Assembly (NCBI RefSeq): GCF_030265065.1
Contig: NC_080407.1
Span: forward strand, 54,167,666-54,231,665
Source of the DNA: Corythoichthys intestinalis
Taxonomy: Eukaryota > Chordata > Actinopteri > Syngnathiformes > Syngnathidae
DNA length: 64,000 bases
Direction of reading: 5' to 3'
The notes under the pieces are model-generated. The model saw only the letters and a program-made list of their open reading frames with translations. It was not told the origin of the DNA and did no database searches. Below are positions 12,225-24,371 of the stretch, piece by piece. Each line of letters starts with the position of its first letter. The first letter of the stretch is position 1. Both the position numbers and the translations under genes were made by a program.

Positions 12225-12395
12225 AGACGAGGTGGCTCGGGCATCCAATCAGAATACCTTCAGGGCAAGTCTAACTGGGAGGAGGCCCCGCTGGCCTGGG
12301 AATGCCTCAAGGTCAGAGATGGATGAAGTGGCTGGGGAAAGGAAAGGAGCTTCCTCAGATGAGCAGATGAAGATTGATGGATTGATTTTTTCCAA
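12225..12395 (+). mobile_element. LINE 3' end fragment (Rex3/RTE-like tail)
   Basis: The plus strand reads NTFRASLTGRRPRW and then EMDEVAGERKG. This resembles the carboxyl end of a common fish LINE polyprotein (FRA.PTGRRPRGRP ... ELDEVAGERE). It ends in a short GATTGATGG-type tail. It is heavily 5'-truncated and decayed. Assignment to the Rex3/RTE group is from memory of such tails. Confidence 0.55.
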
Positions 12396-12639
12396 AGACA
12401 TTATCCCATCTAAAACATTTTAGCTGTGTCAGATTCAACTGGAGGTGAAATAAGGACATTTTGGGGTCCCCGATTTAAAGCAACCATGAAATCTAAATGG
12501 TGTAATGGAATTTTTTTATTTATTTTTTTTGCTTGTAGGAAAGCAGGACTTGCTCTTTTTGGAAAGGCGGCAGAAAAAGCAGGAGGAAGCAAGTTGTTGT
12601 GCCTTCCTTCACCTCCATCGGCGTGACAAGTGATTGGCT

Positions 12640-13445
12640 TTTCCTCGTTCTTGTTCTTTTGGTGTCAGCTGCCATATTTGGGGCGGCGGGATGACGCTCT
12701 TGTAAAATGGAGCCCGTGCTGAGATCATAATTAACATTTCCAACCTACACGGAGCCCCCCACCCTGAAGAATGGAGGGAGGGAGAGGGTGAGAGAGAGAG
12801 GGAGAGAGAGAGAGTGATGGTGGGCGGGCGGGGGGAGCCGCCGTATGCTTGTACACAAGCCCGATTTCCATTTCCCCCCAAGTCGTAATGTATTTAATTC
12901 AAGCTCAACGTAATCATGACGTGTCGCGTCATTAATCTGCGAGCCGCCTCACGCGTAAGTACCAACACCACCGACACCGCTGGCTGGCCGATAAATGTGC
13001 ATGGATGCGCGTACGCGCGCGGCTTCACGTATGTGCGCGCGTGCGCGTGCCGACACGCACTCACCTCGACGCGCACTTTGCGCCCTCTCGCTTTTTCCTT
13101 ATCGCTTTTTGTCCACGCGTTGCTTTGTGCTAGAAAAAAAAAACAAACACTTTTCGCGTCCGTGCACACGCGCGAGTCCCACGGGACTTTAGTGCGCGCG
13201 CGTCGCCTTCGCTAACTTTGAGCAAGTTGCGCGAGCACGCGGCGACCGAACCGGAACCGACCGAGCGGCTCAAGTTGCATGCGCTGCGAAAGTTGCGCGC
13301 ACGTTTGCGCCAATCAGCCTTTTGTTGCGGTGGCAGGCAGGCAGGGCGCGCGCACATACACGCGCGCCGTCATCCGATTGTTCCGGACGAAAAAAGAAGT
13401 GTGCGCGCGTGCGTGCGGAACGTCCAATTATTTGTTGTTTGATTG
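12640..13445 (+). promoter_or_regulatory. CpG-rich, non-repetitive stretch, candidate distal promoter of znf219
   Basis: This block is poor in repeats, unlike its neighbours, and dense in CpG and GCGCGC words between 12940 and 13420. A possible donor C|GTAAGT lies at 12954. A 5' exon spliced to the non-coding exon at 17401 would be consistent with a zinc-finger gene on the plus strand, but no transcript evidence exists here. The words at 12670-12750 and 12880-12950 look like conserved non-coding DNA by composition only. Confidence 0.3.
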
Positions 13446-13739
13446 GCAGATGAGATCCGTGACGGCTCTCCTCTTCCTTCTTCTTCCTGCTTCCCTGCCC
13501 TGGAACATTTGGGGAACAAAATGGAGCCGCTAGACGCTCACATGACTGGTGCTCATTTTGTCAAAATGTTTTCACGTCCTGTCGCGTATTCAGCACCGAG
13601 TTTCTCCGGAGAGGAACGCTCACGTGAGCTCTGACTACCTTTTCCCGATTCACTCTTTTTTTTTTTTTTTTGTCTTTTGGATGTGTTTGAGTGTATTGAG
13701 GCAAGCTGGGGTCTTGACAAAGCCGTCAATGATGTCTTT

Positions 13740-15600
13740 CTATTTGTTAAGACGGCCTCTATGCGTTGCCTTTGTCCCGGCTGGTCGGCGGTCTGTCCAG
13801 GTGGTTCCTTGTTCCTTGAGTCCACTCGACAGTGGCCAATCAAAGAGACGGCTCTAGAAAAAAAGTCCCAGCAGAAAAATGAAGGTCCGCCCCATAGCTT
13901 TCCCTCTTGGGAGAGTCTCAGCACCTAACTTTTGCTGACCTTGAGTGATAAGGTCACGGGGTCAATGCCAGATGCTCCTTGTCACGGCTGGTCGGCGGGC
14001 AATCCAGGTGCTTCCTTGTGGTTGAGTCCACTTGACAGTGGCCAATCAAAAAGATGCAGCAGCAAAATGAAGGTCCGCCTCACAGCTTTCCTTCTTGGGA
14101 AAGTATAAGCACCTAACTTTACCTGACCTTGAGTGAAAATGTCACAGGGTCAATGCCAGATGCTTTTTGTCATGGCTGGCCAGCGGGTCTGTCCATGTGA
14201 TTCCTGGAGTCCACTCGACAAAGGCTAATCAAAAAGGCGCCTCTAGAAAAAGTCCCAGCAGCAAAATGAAGGTCCGCCCCAAAAACCTTTCCCTCTTGGG
14301 AAAGTCTGATCACCTATACTTTTGCTGACCTTGAGTGATAATGTCAAGGGGTCAGTGCCAGATGCTGTTTGTCACGGCTGGCCGGCAGTTTGTCCATGTG
14401 GTTCCTTGAGTCCACTCAACAGTGGCCAATCAAAAAGTCGCCACCAGAGAAAAGTCCCAGCAGCAAAATTAAGGTCATCTCAAAGCACCTAACTTTTGCT
14501 AAACTTGAGTGATAAGGTCACGGGGTCAATGCAAGAGACTGTTTGTCATGGCTGGCCAGTGGTCTCAACTTGTGGTTCCTTGTGCCTTGAGTTCACTCAA
14601 CAGTGGCCGAACAAAAAGACACCTCCAGAAAAACGTCCCACTGAAGGTCCACCTTATAGCATCTATCGTTTGCTAACCTTGAGTGATAAGGTCACGGGGT
14701 AAATGCCAAATGCTCCTTGACACTGCTGGCCGGCGGTCTGTCCCGGTGGTTTCTTGAGTCCACTCGACAGTGGCCAAAAATACGCCTCCAGAGAAAAGTC
14801 ACAGCAGCAAAATGAGTGTCTGCCTCACAGCACCTAACTTTTGAGAACCTTGAGTGATATGGTCACGGGGTCAATGCCAGATGCTTTTTGTCACAGCTGG
14901 TCGGCAGTCTTTCCATGTGGTTCCTTGAGTCACTCGACAGTGGCCAATCAAAAAAACGGCACCAGAAAAAAGTCACCGCAGCAGATTAAGGTCAAACCAT
15001 AGCTTTGCTTCTTGGGAAAGTCTTAGCACTTTTGCCGAGCTTGAGTGAAAAGGTCACGGGGTCAATGCCAAATGCTCCTTGTCTCTGCTGCTCGGCGATC
15101 TGTCCTGGTGGTTCCTTGTTCCTTGAGTCCACTTGACAGTGACCAATCAAAAAGATGCCTCTAGAAAAAAGTCCCATGCAGCAGCACAATGAAGGTCCAC
15201 CCAATAGCTTTCTCTCTTGGGAAAGACTAAGCACCGACTGGCCGGCGGTCTGTCCAGGTGGTTTCTTGTTCCTTGAGTCCACTCAACAGTTGCCAATCAA
15301 AAAGACTCCACCGGAAAAAGTTCCAGCAGTAAAATGAAGGTCCGCGTCATAGCACCTAACTTTTGCTACCCTTGAGTTATAAGGTCACGGGGTCAATGCC
15401 AGATCCTCCTTGTCACGGCTGGTTGGCGATCTGTCCTGGTGGTTCCTTGTGTCCACTTGAGTGGCCAGTCACAAAGACGCCTCCAGAAAAAGTCACTGCA
15501 GCAAAATAAAAGTCCGCCAAATAGCTTTGCCTCTAAGGAAAGTCTTACCACTTTTGCTGACCTTGAGTGATAAGGTCACCAGATAAGGTCACATGTTCTC
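13740..15600. repeat. Tandem array, about 170-210-bp unit, about 9-10 units
   Basis: Each unit contains GGTCACGGGGTCAATGCCAG, then GGTTCCTTGAGTCCACTCGA, GTGGCCAATCAAAAAG and GCAGCAAAATGAAGGTC. The GGGGTCA landmark recurs near 13955, 14137, 14349, 14522, 14696, 14868, 15059 and 15390, with partial units at the end. Units are diverged by about 10-20 percent by eye and one region is compressed. No coding frame runs through the array. Several units carry TGACCTTGA, the complement of the TCAAGGTCA half-site bound by ERR/SF-1 type receptors. Confidence 0.9.
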
Positions 15601-17400
15601 TTGTCTTCCTTTTCAAAACTGAATTCAACATCACGCTTCCCAACCAAGGTTGTACCGCGGGAAAGTTTTACTTTCCAAAGACGGCCCACAAAACGTGTCC
15701 AACACACATTGAGGACTTTTGCTGACCACCTTCACAGAGCCTTTGGTGGGCTTCCGTTGGGCACAAGGAAAGAATTCCTGCTTTGGCATGTCAGAAGAGG
15801 CTGTAGAGCACAGACATGCGCTAACCTGCACTGTAGGATCAACTCCAGATACTTATACAATGACAACAAATCGACACCCCCACGCGGATATTCAGGCGGC
15901 AGCTTTACAAAGTGTGACTCAGCACAAATATTTGTGCATTGAATGAAGCTGCCTTTTTGAGCCCTTAGTCATCACGAGTCAAATCTTCATTTGAGGTCGA
16001 CGCAAACGTGCCTCATGGGCCCAATTCTTGCCCGCCGTTGGCCTCGTTAGGTGGCACCCCGCTGATCCTACCTGGACAATGGTACGCACCCTAACCCTTC
16101 TTCATTGAACTTCTGTACTGAAGTCAAGACTCAAAAGCACCAAAGTCAAATCGGATTTAATTATGCACACTACCGATTTAGAAAACTTAGCACAAATCAC
16201 CCAATGCAAGACAGCAGTTGCAAAGCTATGCTAACATTGTGCACAGATTAACCAAAAGATTCGTAGTTAGTTCCTGTTAACAAAACATCCTTCTGAGATC
16301 CAACGCAAAAGATAATCGTGATTTTTGGCTCGCACAACCGATTTTTTTTTTGGTACTTTGTCACAACCTGCTGCTGTACAGCTGTACACGGACTTAACGT
16401 CCCCAAAGTGGAGGAATTTCTGGAGATGAGGTTCTAAGGCCTTTAGTTTTAGAGTTACGGGACACTGTGCTGCTTGGTTCGGAAGTGTTTCCTTGCATTT
16501 CCAAGGTGTTGCGCCGTGGCACCGCGATGACAAGATCTGTCATGGCGGAACAAGGCCTTATTCTTATGAAAAGGCCAGAGATACATTTAGCTGCCGAGTA
16601 GAGATGCGCACACACAGGGCAGGTTTGGCTTGATATCTATTGTAAGGGCGCCGTGTGTTTTCTTTCTCTTGCGCCTGGGCTCCTTTGCTCTTCGCCATGT
16701 TGGCAGCCTCCAATCTACCAGCTGATATCAGCATTCCCTGGCACGGCGCCAAGCCACAGCACTGCAGGACGGGGGGAGTGAGGGGGGCCGGGGCAGGGGG
16801 CAGAGAATGAAAGAAAATTAGTGAATAATAGACAGACGGAGGGAGGGAGGAAGCGGGCGAGAGACCAGAAGAGGAGGGGGGATGGGAAGAAGCTGAGAAA
16901 GACAGACAGGAGCGAGCCAACAATCATTGAGGATGAACCTGTGTGCACTGATATCCCTGTGACTCACAGCTCAGCTAAAATGTCATCTGGCTGTGGAACA
17001 ATCTCCCGCACACACACATTGTGCGGCGGCGACCTCGTGTAGTAACACAATTCATGCACAATCAAGTGTGCATCTAGCATTTGAAGGCACCACACCCGCG
17101 CTTCATAAATATCGTGTGTTTGTGCATGTCAGCACACCGGAAGGGCGTATAGAGAAGTCAAAAAATTTGTCCCTTCCTGTTTGTTACAGTCAACATCTAA
17201 ACAGAGAGACACGTGCATGTTAACCAGCATGTGCGTGTAACAGGTGCACACCTGTTGTTACACAAAAGCATGTGGACAGTGAAACACAAAGCTAAGTGTG
17301 ATGAATCAAAGAATGATGAACGGTTCGTGACGTTATGCAGCACTGTCACTTTAAGTGTTCTCTTTATTTCATTGATATTCTCTTGAACTTTCTACGCAGG
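15601..17400. other. Upstream region of znf219, no gene recognised
   Basis: No homologous frame is visible. Around 16640-16760 a non-repetitive stretch has GGCGCCGTG (16648) facing CACGGCGCC (16741) across about 85 bases, plus TGATATC words at both sides. This may be conserved non-coding DNA. The remainder is simple G/A-rich (16760-16920) and CA/TG-rich sequence. Confidence 0.3.
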
Positions 17401-17471
17401 GGATTGAGGGAGGAGTTGCACCCCTACCGGCCGAGACCCTGGACAATGGCCTAACGCCGCATACCCGCCTG
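17401..17471 (+). other. Candidate 5' UTR exon of znf219 with a minimal upstream ORF
   Basis: A pyrimidine-rich tract ending CTACGCAG precedes this stretch, and it ends CCGCCTG followed by GTAATT, so it can be a short exon. It holds ATGGCCTAA at 17446-17454, a two-codon upstream frame. The next acceptor, TTGTCTAG at 17535, leads straight to the coding start at 17548. This is inferred from splice signals alone. Confidence 0.4.
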
Positions 17472-17547
17472 GTAATTCCTTCAGACCGCCACGCTGATTT
17501 GGGGGCGCGCTAATGCTTGCATTTGTGTTGTCTAGTCAAAGCAGAGG

Positions 17548-20500
17548 ATGGATTCCCCATCAGAATTGGTGTTGCCCTGTACCCCTGAGCCGCCGCCCCA
17601 CCCCAAAAGTCCTGAATCTTCCCACAATGGTCCCAATGTGGGGCCGTGCCCCCGTCTTATAGCGTCACCCCCTGCTGAGGAGGACCCCAAGGGTCAGGGA
17701 GATGACCAACAGAACGGTGAAGCTCTTCCATCCCCTACCCCAGCTGTGGCTCTTTTCCCTGGAGCACAACCGGGACACGGTCCGAGTTTGGACTCTTCCA
17801 TGACGCCCTCGGCACCCCCTCTCGGCATTGGAGCGCTGGAGTTCGCCCTGTCTTCCGGAGCTGGCGAAAGCTGCGATGACGAGCTGGACCTTCAGCTTTT
17901 CCAGAGGGACGCTTTCGGCAGGGCGGCACCTGGAGGTGGAGGGACGGCGTCGGGGCCGTCGCTCCGGTTCTCCTGTCATGTCTGCGGGAAGAGATTCCGA
18001 TTCCAAAGTATTTTGTCCCTTCACGCCAGAGCCCACAGTTTGGACCGACATCGCCAAGCCTCGTCGCACTGTCGGACTTCCGTCCCTTCGGCGCCTCTCA
18101 AACAGAATCTCAGAGTCCAACAAAACAAAAAAGAGCAGAGGGAGATACAAAGAAACTATTCAGTGAGCGGAAATATTGCAAACACTTTTCAAGAGGGAGA
18201 AGAGGCAGATGAGGAAGAAGAGGATGAACTCAAAGGTACAGAATTGGAAAAGAACCACACAAGATTGAGTCCCGTGCTAAATGAAGATCTCGCTCTTTGG
18301 ACGGCATCCCCTCCTGCGCCGCCCACTTTCCGATGCCACGCCTGCAAAGGGAAATTTCGCACGGCTTCCGAGTTGGCGCGCCACGTGCGAATCCTCCACA
18401 ATCCGTACAAATGCACACTTTGTCCTTTCTCTGCCAACCAGGAAGGATCCTTGGCATCCCATCTGCAGGAGTGCCACCCCTCTCCGCAAGGTCCCGCTTT
18501 AGCTTCAGCCTTCTCCGATTCCAGGTCGGTCAGCAACCCCTTGGAGGCCGCCCAAACCTCACCCGCCACTAAAGCGTCGGGATCGTCCTCATTGCCGGCA
18601 TTCCGCTGCGATACGTGTGGACAGAGGTTTACTCAGTCGTGGTTCCTCAAGGGACACATGCGCAAGCACAAGGACTCTTTGGACCACAAGTGCCAGGTGT
18701 GCGGGCGTGGCTTCAAGGAGCCATGGTTCCTCAAAAACCACATGAAAGTACACCTCAACAAGCTTGGTCTCAAAGCTGGTTTAGGAAGCGCCGACACTGA
18801 TTTGCAGGCCAAAGTCTCTGCAGGTCACCTGTCCCTAAATGCCCTCTACTCCAGCCTTCTTGTTGCTCAGCAAAGCCCTGGCAGAGCAGTGCAAAAGAGA
18901 CCAGAGAAAGAAACCTCAAGCAGAATACGGACATCTTCTAGTAAGTCGGCCATCCTGGGCTACTTAAGCCTTCCTGGCGACAGCGGTGGGGCTAGTTGCA
19001 CGAAAAGACTCCAAGCCGTGGCCCAGGTGGCCGAGAGGGGAAATGGCGGTGGCCCTGTGAGCGCCGAAGGTGGGGAGGCTGGAAGAGAGAGGTCAGAGCA
19101 AAGATGCACCGTGGAAGGACGGGAGCAAGCCCCCTGGTGGCAGCTGGTGGCGCGTAGCCTTGCTGCGGCTCAGCAGGAGCAGCAGCAACAACAGAGAGAA
19201 CGAGACAGGGCTCGCCATACCAGTGTCACCCAGACTCTGGGAACAGAAGCGGACCCGGTCAGAACCTATTCTGACCTTGCGGATCCTAGAGGAGCTTCTC
19301 GTGCAGCCGATGGGTCGTGGGAGTGCCCCGACTGTGGAAAGCTCTTCCACAGCCTCCAGCAGGTGCTTGTTCACGCTCGTGTTCATGCTCACAAGACTCA
19401 AAAGGAAGGCGCTGCAGGTGAGACGGACGGAATGTGCAACCCTAGCCAAGCCGGAGGTGAACTGAGGCAGGAGTCCAAAGTGCCGCAAGCTGCGGTGACC
19501 AGCTTTCCCCCTGTTCTGTCAAGCTTCAAAGGTCAGTCTCTTCCCCTAGCATCACTTGTCTTTGCTCCCTGCTTGCCCTCATCATGTTTGTTTGTGCCCA
19601 TTTACAGGAGAGAATGGGACCATGGCAGCACTGTCCGCTGCGGCTTCACTTCCCAGCAGTCGAGAGCGCGTCCGCGGTCGCGGGATTAAGGATTGTCCCT
19701 ACTGCGGTAAAGCCTTCCGCTCATCCCATCACCTCAAAGTGCACTTGAGAGTCCACACAGGTAGGCTTATAGCCCTAACCTGCCCCCTGCCTTACCAGTG
19801 TTTCACTACAAATGATGCATTTAATTTTTGGTGTTGTTTTGTCAAGGTGAGAGACCCTACAAGTGCCCCCATTGTGACTACGCCGGCACACAGTCGGGCT
19901 CGCTCAAATACCACCTTCAGCGGCACCACAGGGAACAACGCAACATGCCTGGCTCCGCCGCGTCTGCGGGTGGACTTGCCGCCGCCATCAACGGTCTGAC
20001 CTCTGCTAAGCAGCGCCGATCACAAAGCGATCCTAAAGCCCGTCCAGATGGTGCCGCGTCCGGTGCGAGCCAGCGAACTTGGCTTCTCGGGCTTCCGCAG
20101 CAGCAGGAGCATCGGGACGGTCAAGGAGCCCTTACCTCTTTAAGGGATGATACAGAGACACATTACCCCTATCTGTCGGGTGTGGTGGGGGCCTTCTACC
20201 CCGGTGGTATGGAAGGAGCGTGGACTAGGGAGTCTCCGCCTCCAAAAGTCCTCAAGGTTTCCCGCCGGAAGCCACTCACCACCAACCGGATGGTGGTGGC
20301 CGGCGACAAAACAGCGTCAGCCACCCCTGGTCCAACAGGCACCTTTGAACCGCTCGATTTGTCCCGCCGTCCCACGACATTCCTTGGAGGGTCAGAGGAA
20401 GAAGGAGAAGAAGGAGGGGACGTCAAACTGAAGAAGTGTTTGGACTGTCCGTTTCGGACATCCTCAGCCGAGCTCATGACCATGCATCTCCAGGTCAACC

Positions 20501-20844
20501 ACGGCGCTAAAACCCGACGCAAAATGAGCTCTTTGAGTGCTGACGAGAACGAGGACGGGGCTCTGAGGGATGCCGGATCTTGCCGCCGGTCCGACTTCCT
20601 TGGGATTTGGGGGCAGGCAGACAATTCCCAAGCGGGGGAGGCGGAAAGCTCCTTATACCAGACGTGGACCCCCAACGGAGTCCTTCCGGAGTACCGTGGT
20701 GACACGCCGTACTCTGAGCAGGCTTTAAGCGACGGTCCGGCCCTTCAAAGCGAGTCAGGGGGGGATGATGAAGCGCAAGAAGAAGAGGAGGAGTGCAGCA
20801 GTGACCCCGAGGGCCGACATGAGACTGACATCCCCGCGGAATAA
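17548..20844 (+). CDS. znf219: ZNF219-like C2H2 zinc-finger transcription factor
   Basis: Nuclear DNA-binding protein, likely a repressor. Three coding exons, 17548-19531, 19608-19760 and 19847-20844, give 1044 residues. Nine C2H2 fingers are visible near residues 141 ([19 protein letters not shown]), 261, 287, 352 ([19 protein letters not shown]), 380 ([19 protein letters not shown]), 591, 689, 718 and 907. The paired [18 protein letters not shown] fingers and the finger 7-8 pair joined by [10 protein letters not shown] are hallmarks of the ZNF219/ZNF536 group. PLDLS near residue 881 is a consensus CtBP-binding motif. Acidic runs occur near residues 220 and 1020. The start ATG is the first in frame after an acceptor. 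The introns split finger 7 from finger 8 inside the linker. ZNF536-type paralogues are the alternative, but size and finger order favour ZNF219. Confidence 0.85.
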
Positions 20845-21568
20845 ATCAGCTGTGGACACCTGCACATTTAAGACTTTATAAACTCTATTTTTCCAAAACT
20901 AATTTCTGAGTTCAACAAGCATTCCAGCAAAAGTGCTCCACGTCTGGACTACAGCGTGGTTTTCTGTGATTGTCGTGGTAGTTTTGTCTCTTTGGACCAG
21001 CGGTTTAAACATTTGAATGCGGAAAGTTAGCGGCGACGCTGAAAAGACTAGCTAAGTCTAAAACTTCCCAGTAGAAAGTGTAGCGTTTACCAGAAGAGGA
21101 AAAAAAAGAAAATAAGCTTTTTAATGGTGTTTGTTTGGTCGGAAAAAGATTTTGATGTTTGTGAGCTGAATGTCCTTAAAGCAGCACTGTGCAACTCGTT
21201 CTTCTTTTAGTGGACCAAATGTTCTTTTTCTCGATGACGACGGATCGGCTCCCGGTCTGCAGTGATGAAGAGCGTTTCGGCGGGAATGTACGGCCGCGGA
21301 AGCCGATCTCGGACTGGATGCCCCCGACGGGCGTCGATCCCACCGTGCCTTCTGTTTCAAGCACTTCTTGGTCTGTTTTGTACAACTTCCCGTCTGCCCT
21401 TTCTGCCAAAGCAGACCCCAGAGTTGGGGACTTGAGTCATTGCCACTTGGACCAGAGGAGAATGACGGATGTTTTGATGACTTGACTCGACCTAAGACTT
21501 GAAACTTGACTCGATCGAAATATCGCGATCTGACCGGGTTCGTCTTCTGTCTTTACGAAGACCCAACT
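20845..21568 (+). other. znf219 3' UTR and following unique sequence
   Basis: No further gene is seen. The stop TAA overlaps an AATAAA word at 20841, too early to be the usual poly(A) signal. The region to about 21170 is AT-rich and UTR-like. From 21420 to 21540 there are ACTTGAGTC/GACTTGACTCGA words common in fish interspersed repeats, resumed after the Tc1 element at 23595. Confidence 0.4.
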
Positions 21569-21570
21569 TA

Positions 21571-23589
21571 CAGTGGGGCAAATAAGTATTTAGTCAACCA
21601 CTAATTGTGCAAGTTCTCCCACTTGAAAATATTAGGCCTGTAATTGTCAACATGGGTAAACCTCAACCATGAGAGATAGAATGTGGGGGAAAAAAAAAAC
21701 AGAAAATCACATTGCTGGTATTTTGGCCCACTCCTCCATGCAGATCTCTTCTAGAGCAGTGATGTTTTGGGGGTGTCGTTGGGCAACTTTCAACTCCCTC
21801 CACAGATTTTCTATGGGGTTGAGATCTGGAGACTGGCTAGGCCACTCCAGGACCTTAAAGTGCTTGTTTTCCCAAATTTCCGGGTTCGCGGTGAGTCAGC
21901 AACCAACACACTTTTGCTCAATAGACAGTGTTTATTGATTAGAAAAGGCAGAATAAATTAGATTTACTGATTACAATCCCACAAAGGCAAGCAAAAAACA
22001 AGCAAAACACAAGTGGTAACGATGACATTAGATCTAGTTTGTCAATCCCAGAATCCCCGCCTTACGTTACAGCACAACAAACTGTTCCTTAACAATGAAA
22101 ATCGGTTACCGTTGACAAATGAGCGGGGAGCCAACGCTCCGGCAAAGCGGCAAAGGAACAAAGCCAAGCGACCCGTACGTAATTCTCTGGCAGACTTCGG
22201 GGGGGTTGGGGAATCCCCGACTCTTATAGGCACTTCTGACGCGGGGACGCGGGTGGCCACTCCTCGCCCCCACGAAAACGCACCACCCGAACTCGTGAGA
22301 CCCCCCCCCCCCCAAGGGTATGAGATTCCCCCCCGTTGAGGCTCCCAGCGGTTAAAGTAGAACGTTTATTTAAGTTATCTTGTGAGATTCCCTCCTAACT
22401 ATGGAACTCAAGCGCGTACTATGGTGCAAAACAAGTTATCTCGTGAGATTCCCTCCTAACTATGGAACCCAAGCGCGTAAAAAACAATACTATGGTGCAA
22501 GACAAGTTATCTCGTGAGATTCCCTTCTAACTATGGAACCCAGGGTGAAAAACAATAAGAGGCGTCGAAGTAGAAACAAGGAGAAGTTGTTACAATCTAG
22601 GTCATAGAGGCAATCATACATCACAAAGGTATAATGTGCTAATGTTAAGGCATCACATAATATTTTCCCCCATCAGCTTCTTACGAAGCCTTTGTTGCCC
22701 TGGCTGTGTGTTTGGGCTCATTTTCATGCTGAAAGACCCAGCCACGTCTCATCTTCAATGCCCTTGCTGATGGAAGGAGATTTTCACTCAAAATCTCTCG
22801 ATACATGGCCCCATTCATTCTTTCCTTTACACGGATCAGTCGTCCTGGTCCCTTTGCAGAAAAACAGCCCGAAAGCATGATGTTTCCACCCCCATGTTTC
22901 ACAGTGGGTATGGTGTTCTTGGGATGCAATTCAGTATTCTTTCTCCTCCAAACACTAGAACCTGTGTTTCTACCAAAAAGTTCTATTTGGGTTTCATCTG
23001 ACTGTAACACATTCTCCCAGTCCTCTTCTGGATCATCCAAATGGTCTCCAGCGAACCGTAGACGGACCTGGACGTGTATTGGCTTCAGCAGGGGGACACG
23101 TCTGGCAGTGCAGGATTTGAGTCCCTGGCGGCGCATTGCGTTACTGATAGTAGCCTTTGTTACTGTGGTCCCAGCTCTCTGTAGGTCATTCACTAGGTCC
23201 CCCCGTGTGGTTCTGGGATTTTTGCTCACCGTTCTTGTTATCATTTTGACGCCACGAGGTGAGATCTTTCATGGAGACCCAGATCGAGGGAGATTATCAG
23301 TGATCTTGTATGTCTTCCATTTTCTAATAATTGGTCCCACAGTTGATTTCTTTACACTAAGCGTTTTAATATTTGCAGATTCAGTCTTCCCAGCCTGGTG
23401 CAGGTCTACAATTTTGTCTCTGGTGTCCCTCGACAGCTCTTTGGTCTTGGCCGTAGTGGAGTTTGGAGTGTGACTGACTGAGGTTGAGGACAGGTGTCTT
23501 TTATACCGATAATGAGTTAAAACAGGTTTCTTTTCAAGTAGGAGAACTTGCACAATTGGTGGTTGACTAAATACTTGTTTTCCCCACTG
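21571..23589 (-). mobile_element. Tc1/mariner element (CAGTGGGG family), split by a solo LTR
   Basis: It is flanked by TA on both sides and has termini CAGTGGGGCAAATAAGTATT and its complement. The minus strand encodes [20 protein letters not shown], then the HTH, then [17 protein letters not shown] and [19 protein letters not shown] stop follows LPRSGSP and the frame is lost around position 22680, where 810 bp of LTR-like DNA (21866-22675) interrupts it. Without that insert the element is about 1.2 kb. A second copy is at 47108-48635. Confidence 0.95.
21866..22675 (-). mobile_element. Solo LTR-like fossil inserted in a Tc1 element
   Basis: An 810-bp insert in the Tc1 element above is flanked by GCTT on both sides (21862-21865 and 22676-22679). 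Read on the minus strand it begins TGATGGGGGAAAATATTATG. It contains short direct sub-repeats around CTCGTGAGATTCCCTCC (22380-22560). No internal coding region is attached, so it looks like a solo LTR of unassigned family. It is younger than the Tc1 copy that hosts it. Related pieces are at 6991-7185 and 29909-30341. Confidence 0.55.
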
Positions 23590-23591
23590 TA

Positions 23592-24371
23592 CATGTGTGA
23601 CTTGAGTCCATCTCTGGCAGACGTTAAAGCCAGCACCAAGGGTTTAAAACCCGCGGCCGGATTTAATCTGGCTAAAATCTGTCCGACGAGACACTAAAAC
23701 TAGACGGAGACCAATCAGCTCCTGTTCCCCGTCGCTCTTACCGTCCGTTTCTGGTCTCGAGGCCTTTATTGGACTTGCGTGTATGTGTGTGTGTCCGGCA
23801 TGTTTGAAACATGCTCCTGTGCTTGAAAAGACAATTCTTGTTGAATGTTGTACAGCTAGCTATCTTAGAGGTGTCGCTGTTTTGTTTCTGTTAGTTTTGT
23901 TTTTTTTTAAAGAGAGAGAGAGCGCAAACCCGAGCGACCGTTCCTTACTTCAACCGGTCCGCCAATCCATTTGTTAGCTGGGCGTTGAAAGGAGCTAGTT
24001 TTGAATGTGTGGTGATGCGCCCGACACTGAATTGGCAAAAGAAAACACTCCCGCAATCAACGGTTTTTGGAAGACGGCGCCGGAATTGCGCTCTTGTGTA
24101 GTCGACCGCCATTGCAGCGGGGACAGAGTCATCTAACATACTCTAGTCGTGACTAATATGATCAACAACAAAAAAACTAATAAACATTTAGATGACATGA
24201 TTGATTGTGTTTTTGTTAACTATACCAAGTCCATTTTCTGGCTGATATGGTTGAAAGTAGGTATGGAAAAAAAACAGATTCAATCCAGGTTGAAGAAATG
24301 AAAGCTGACAACAAATGTTACTTTTTACGGAGCCCCAAAAGGGACATCAACAGAAAAAAAAAATACATTTA
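23592..24371. other. Intergenic, no gene recognised
   Basis: This is unique AT-rich sequence after the Tc1 element. A TG-rich run occurs near 23780. Nothing with coding or RNA-gene character was found. Confidence 0.4.

Noticed and set aside
15601-15942. 113-codon frame after the tandem array
   Set aside because: No recognisable domain and no neighbouring exon; cannot be supported as a gene.
17665-18569. Minus-strand frames of 120-160 codons within znf219
   Set aside because: Shadows of the coding exon; the plus frame carries the zinc-finger cysteines and histidines.
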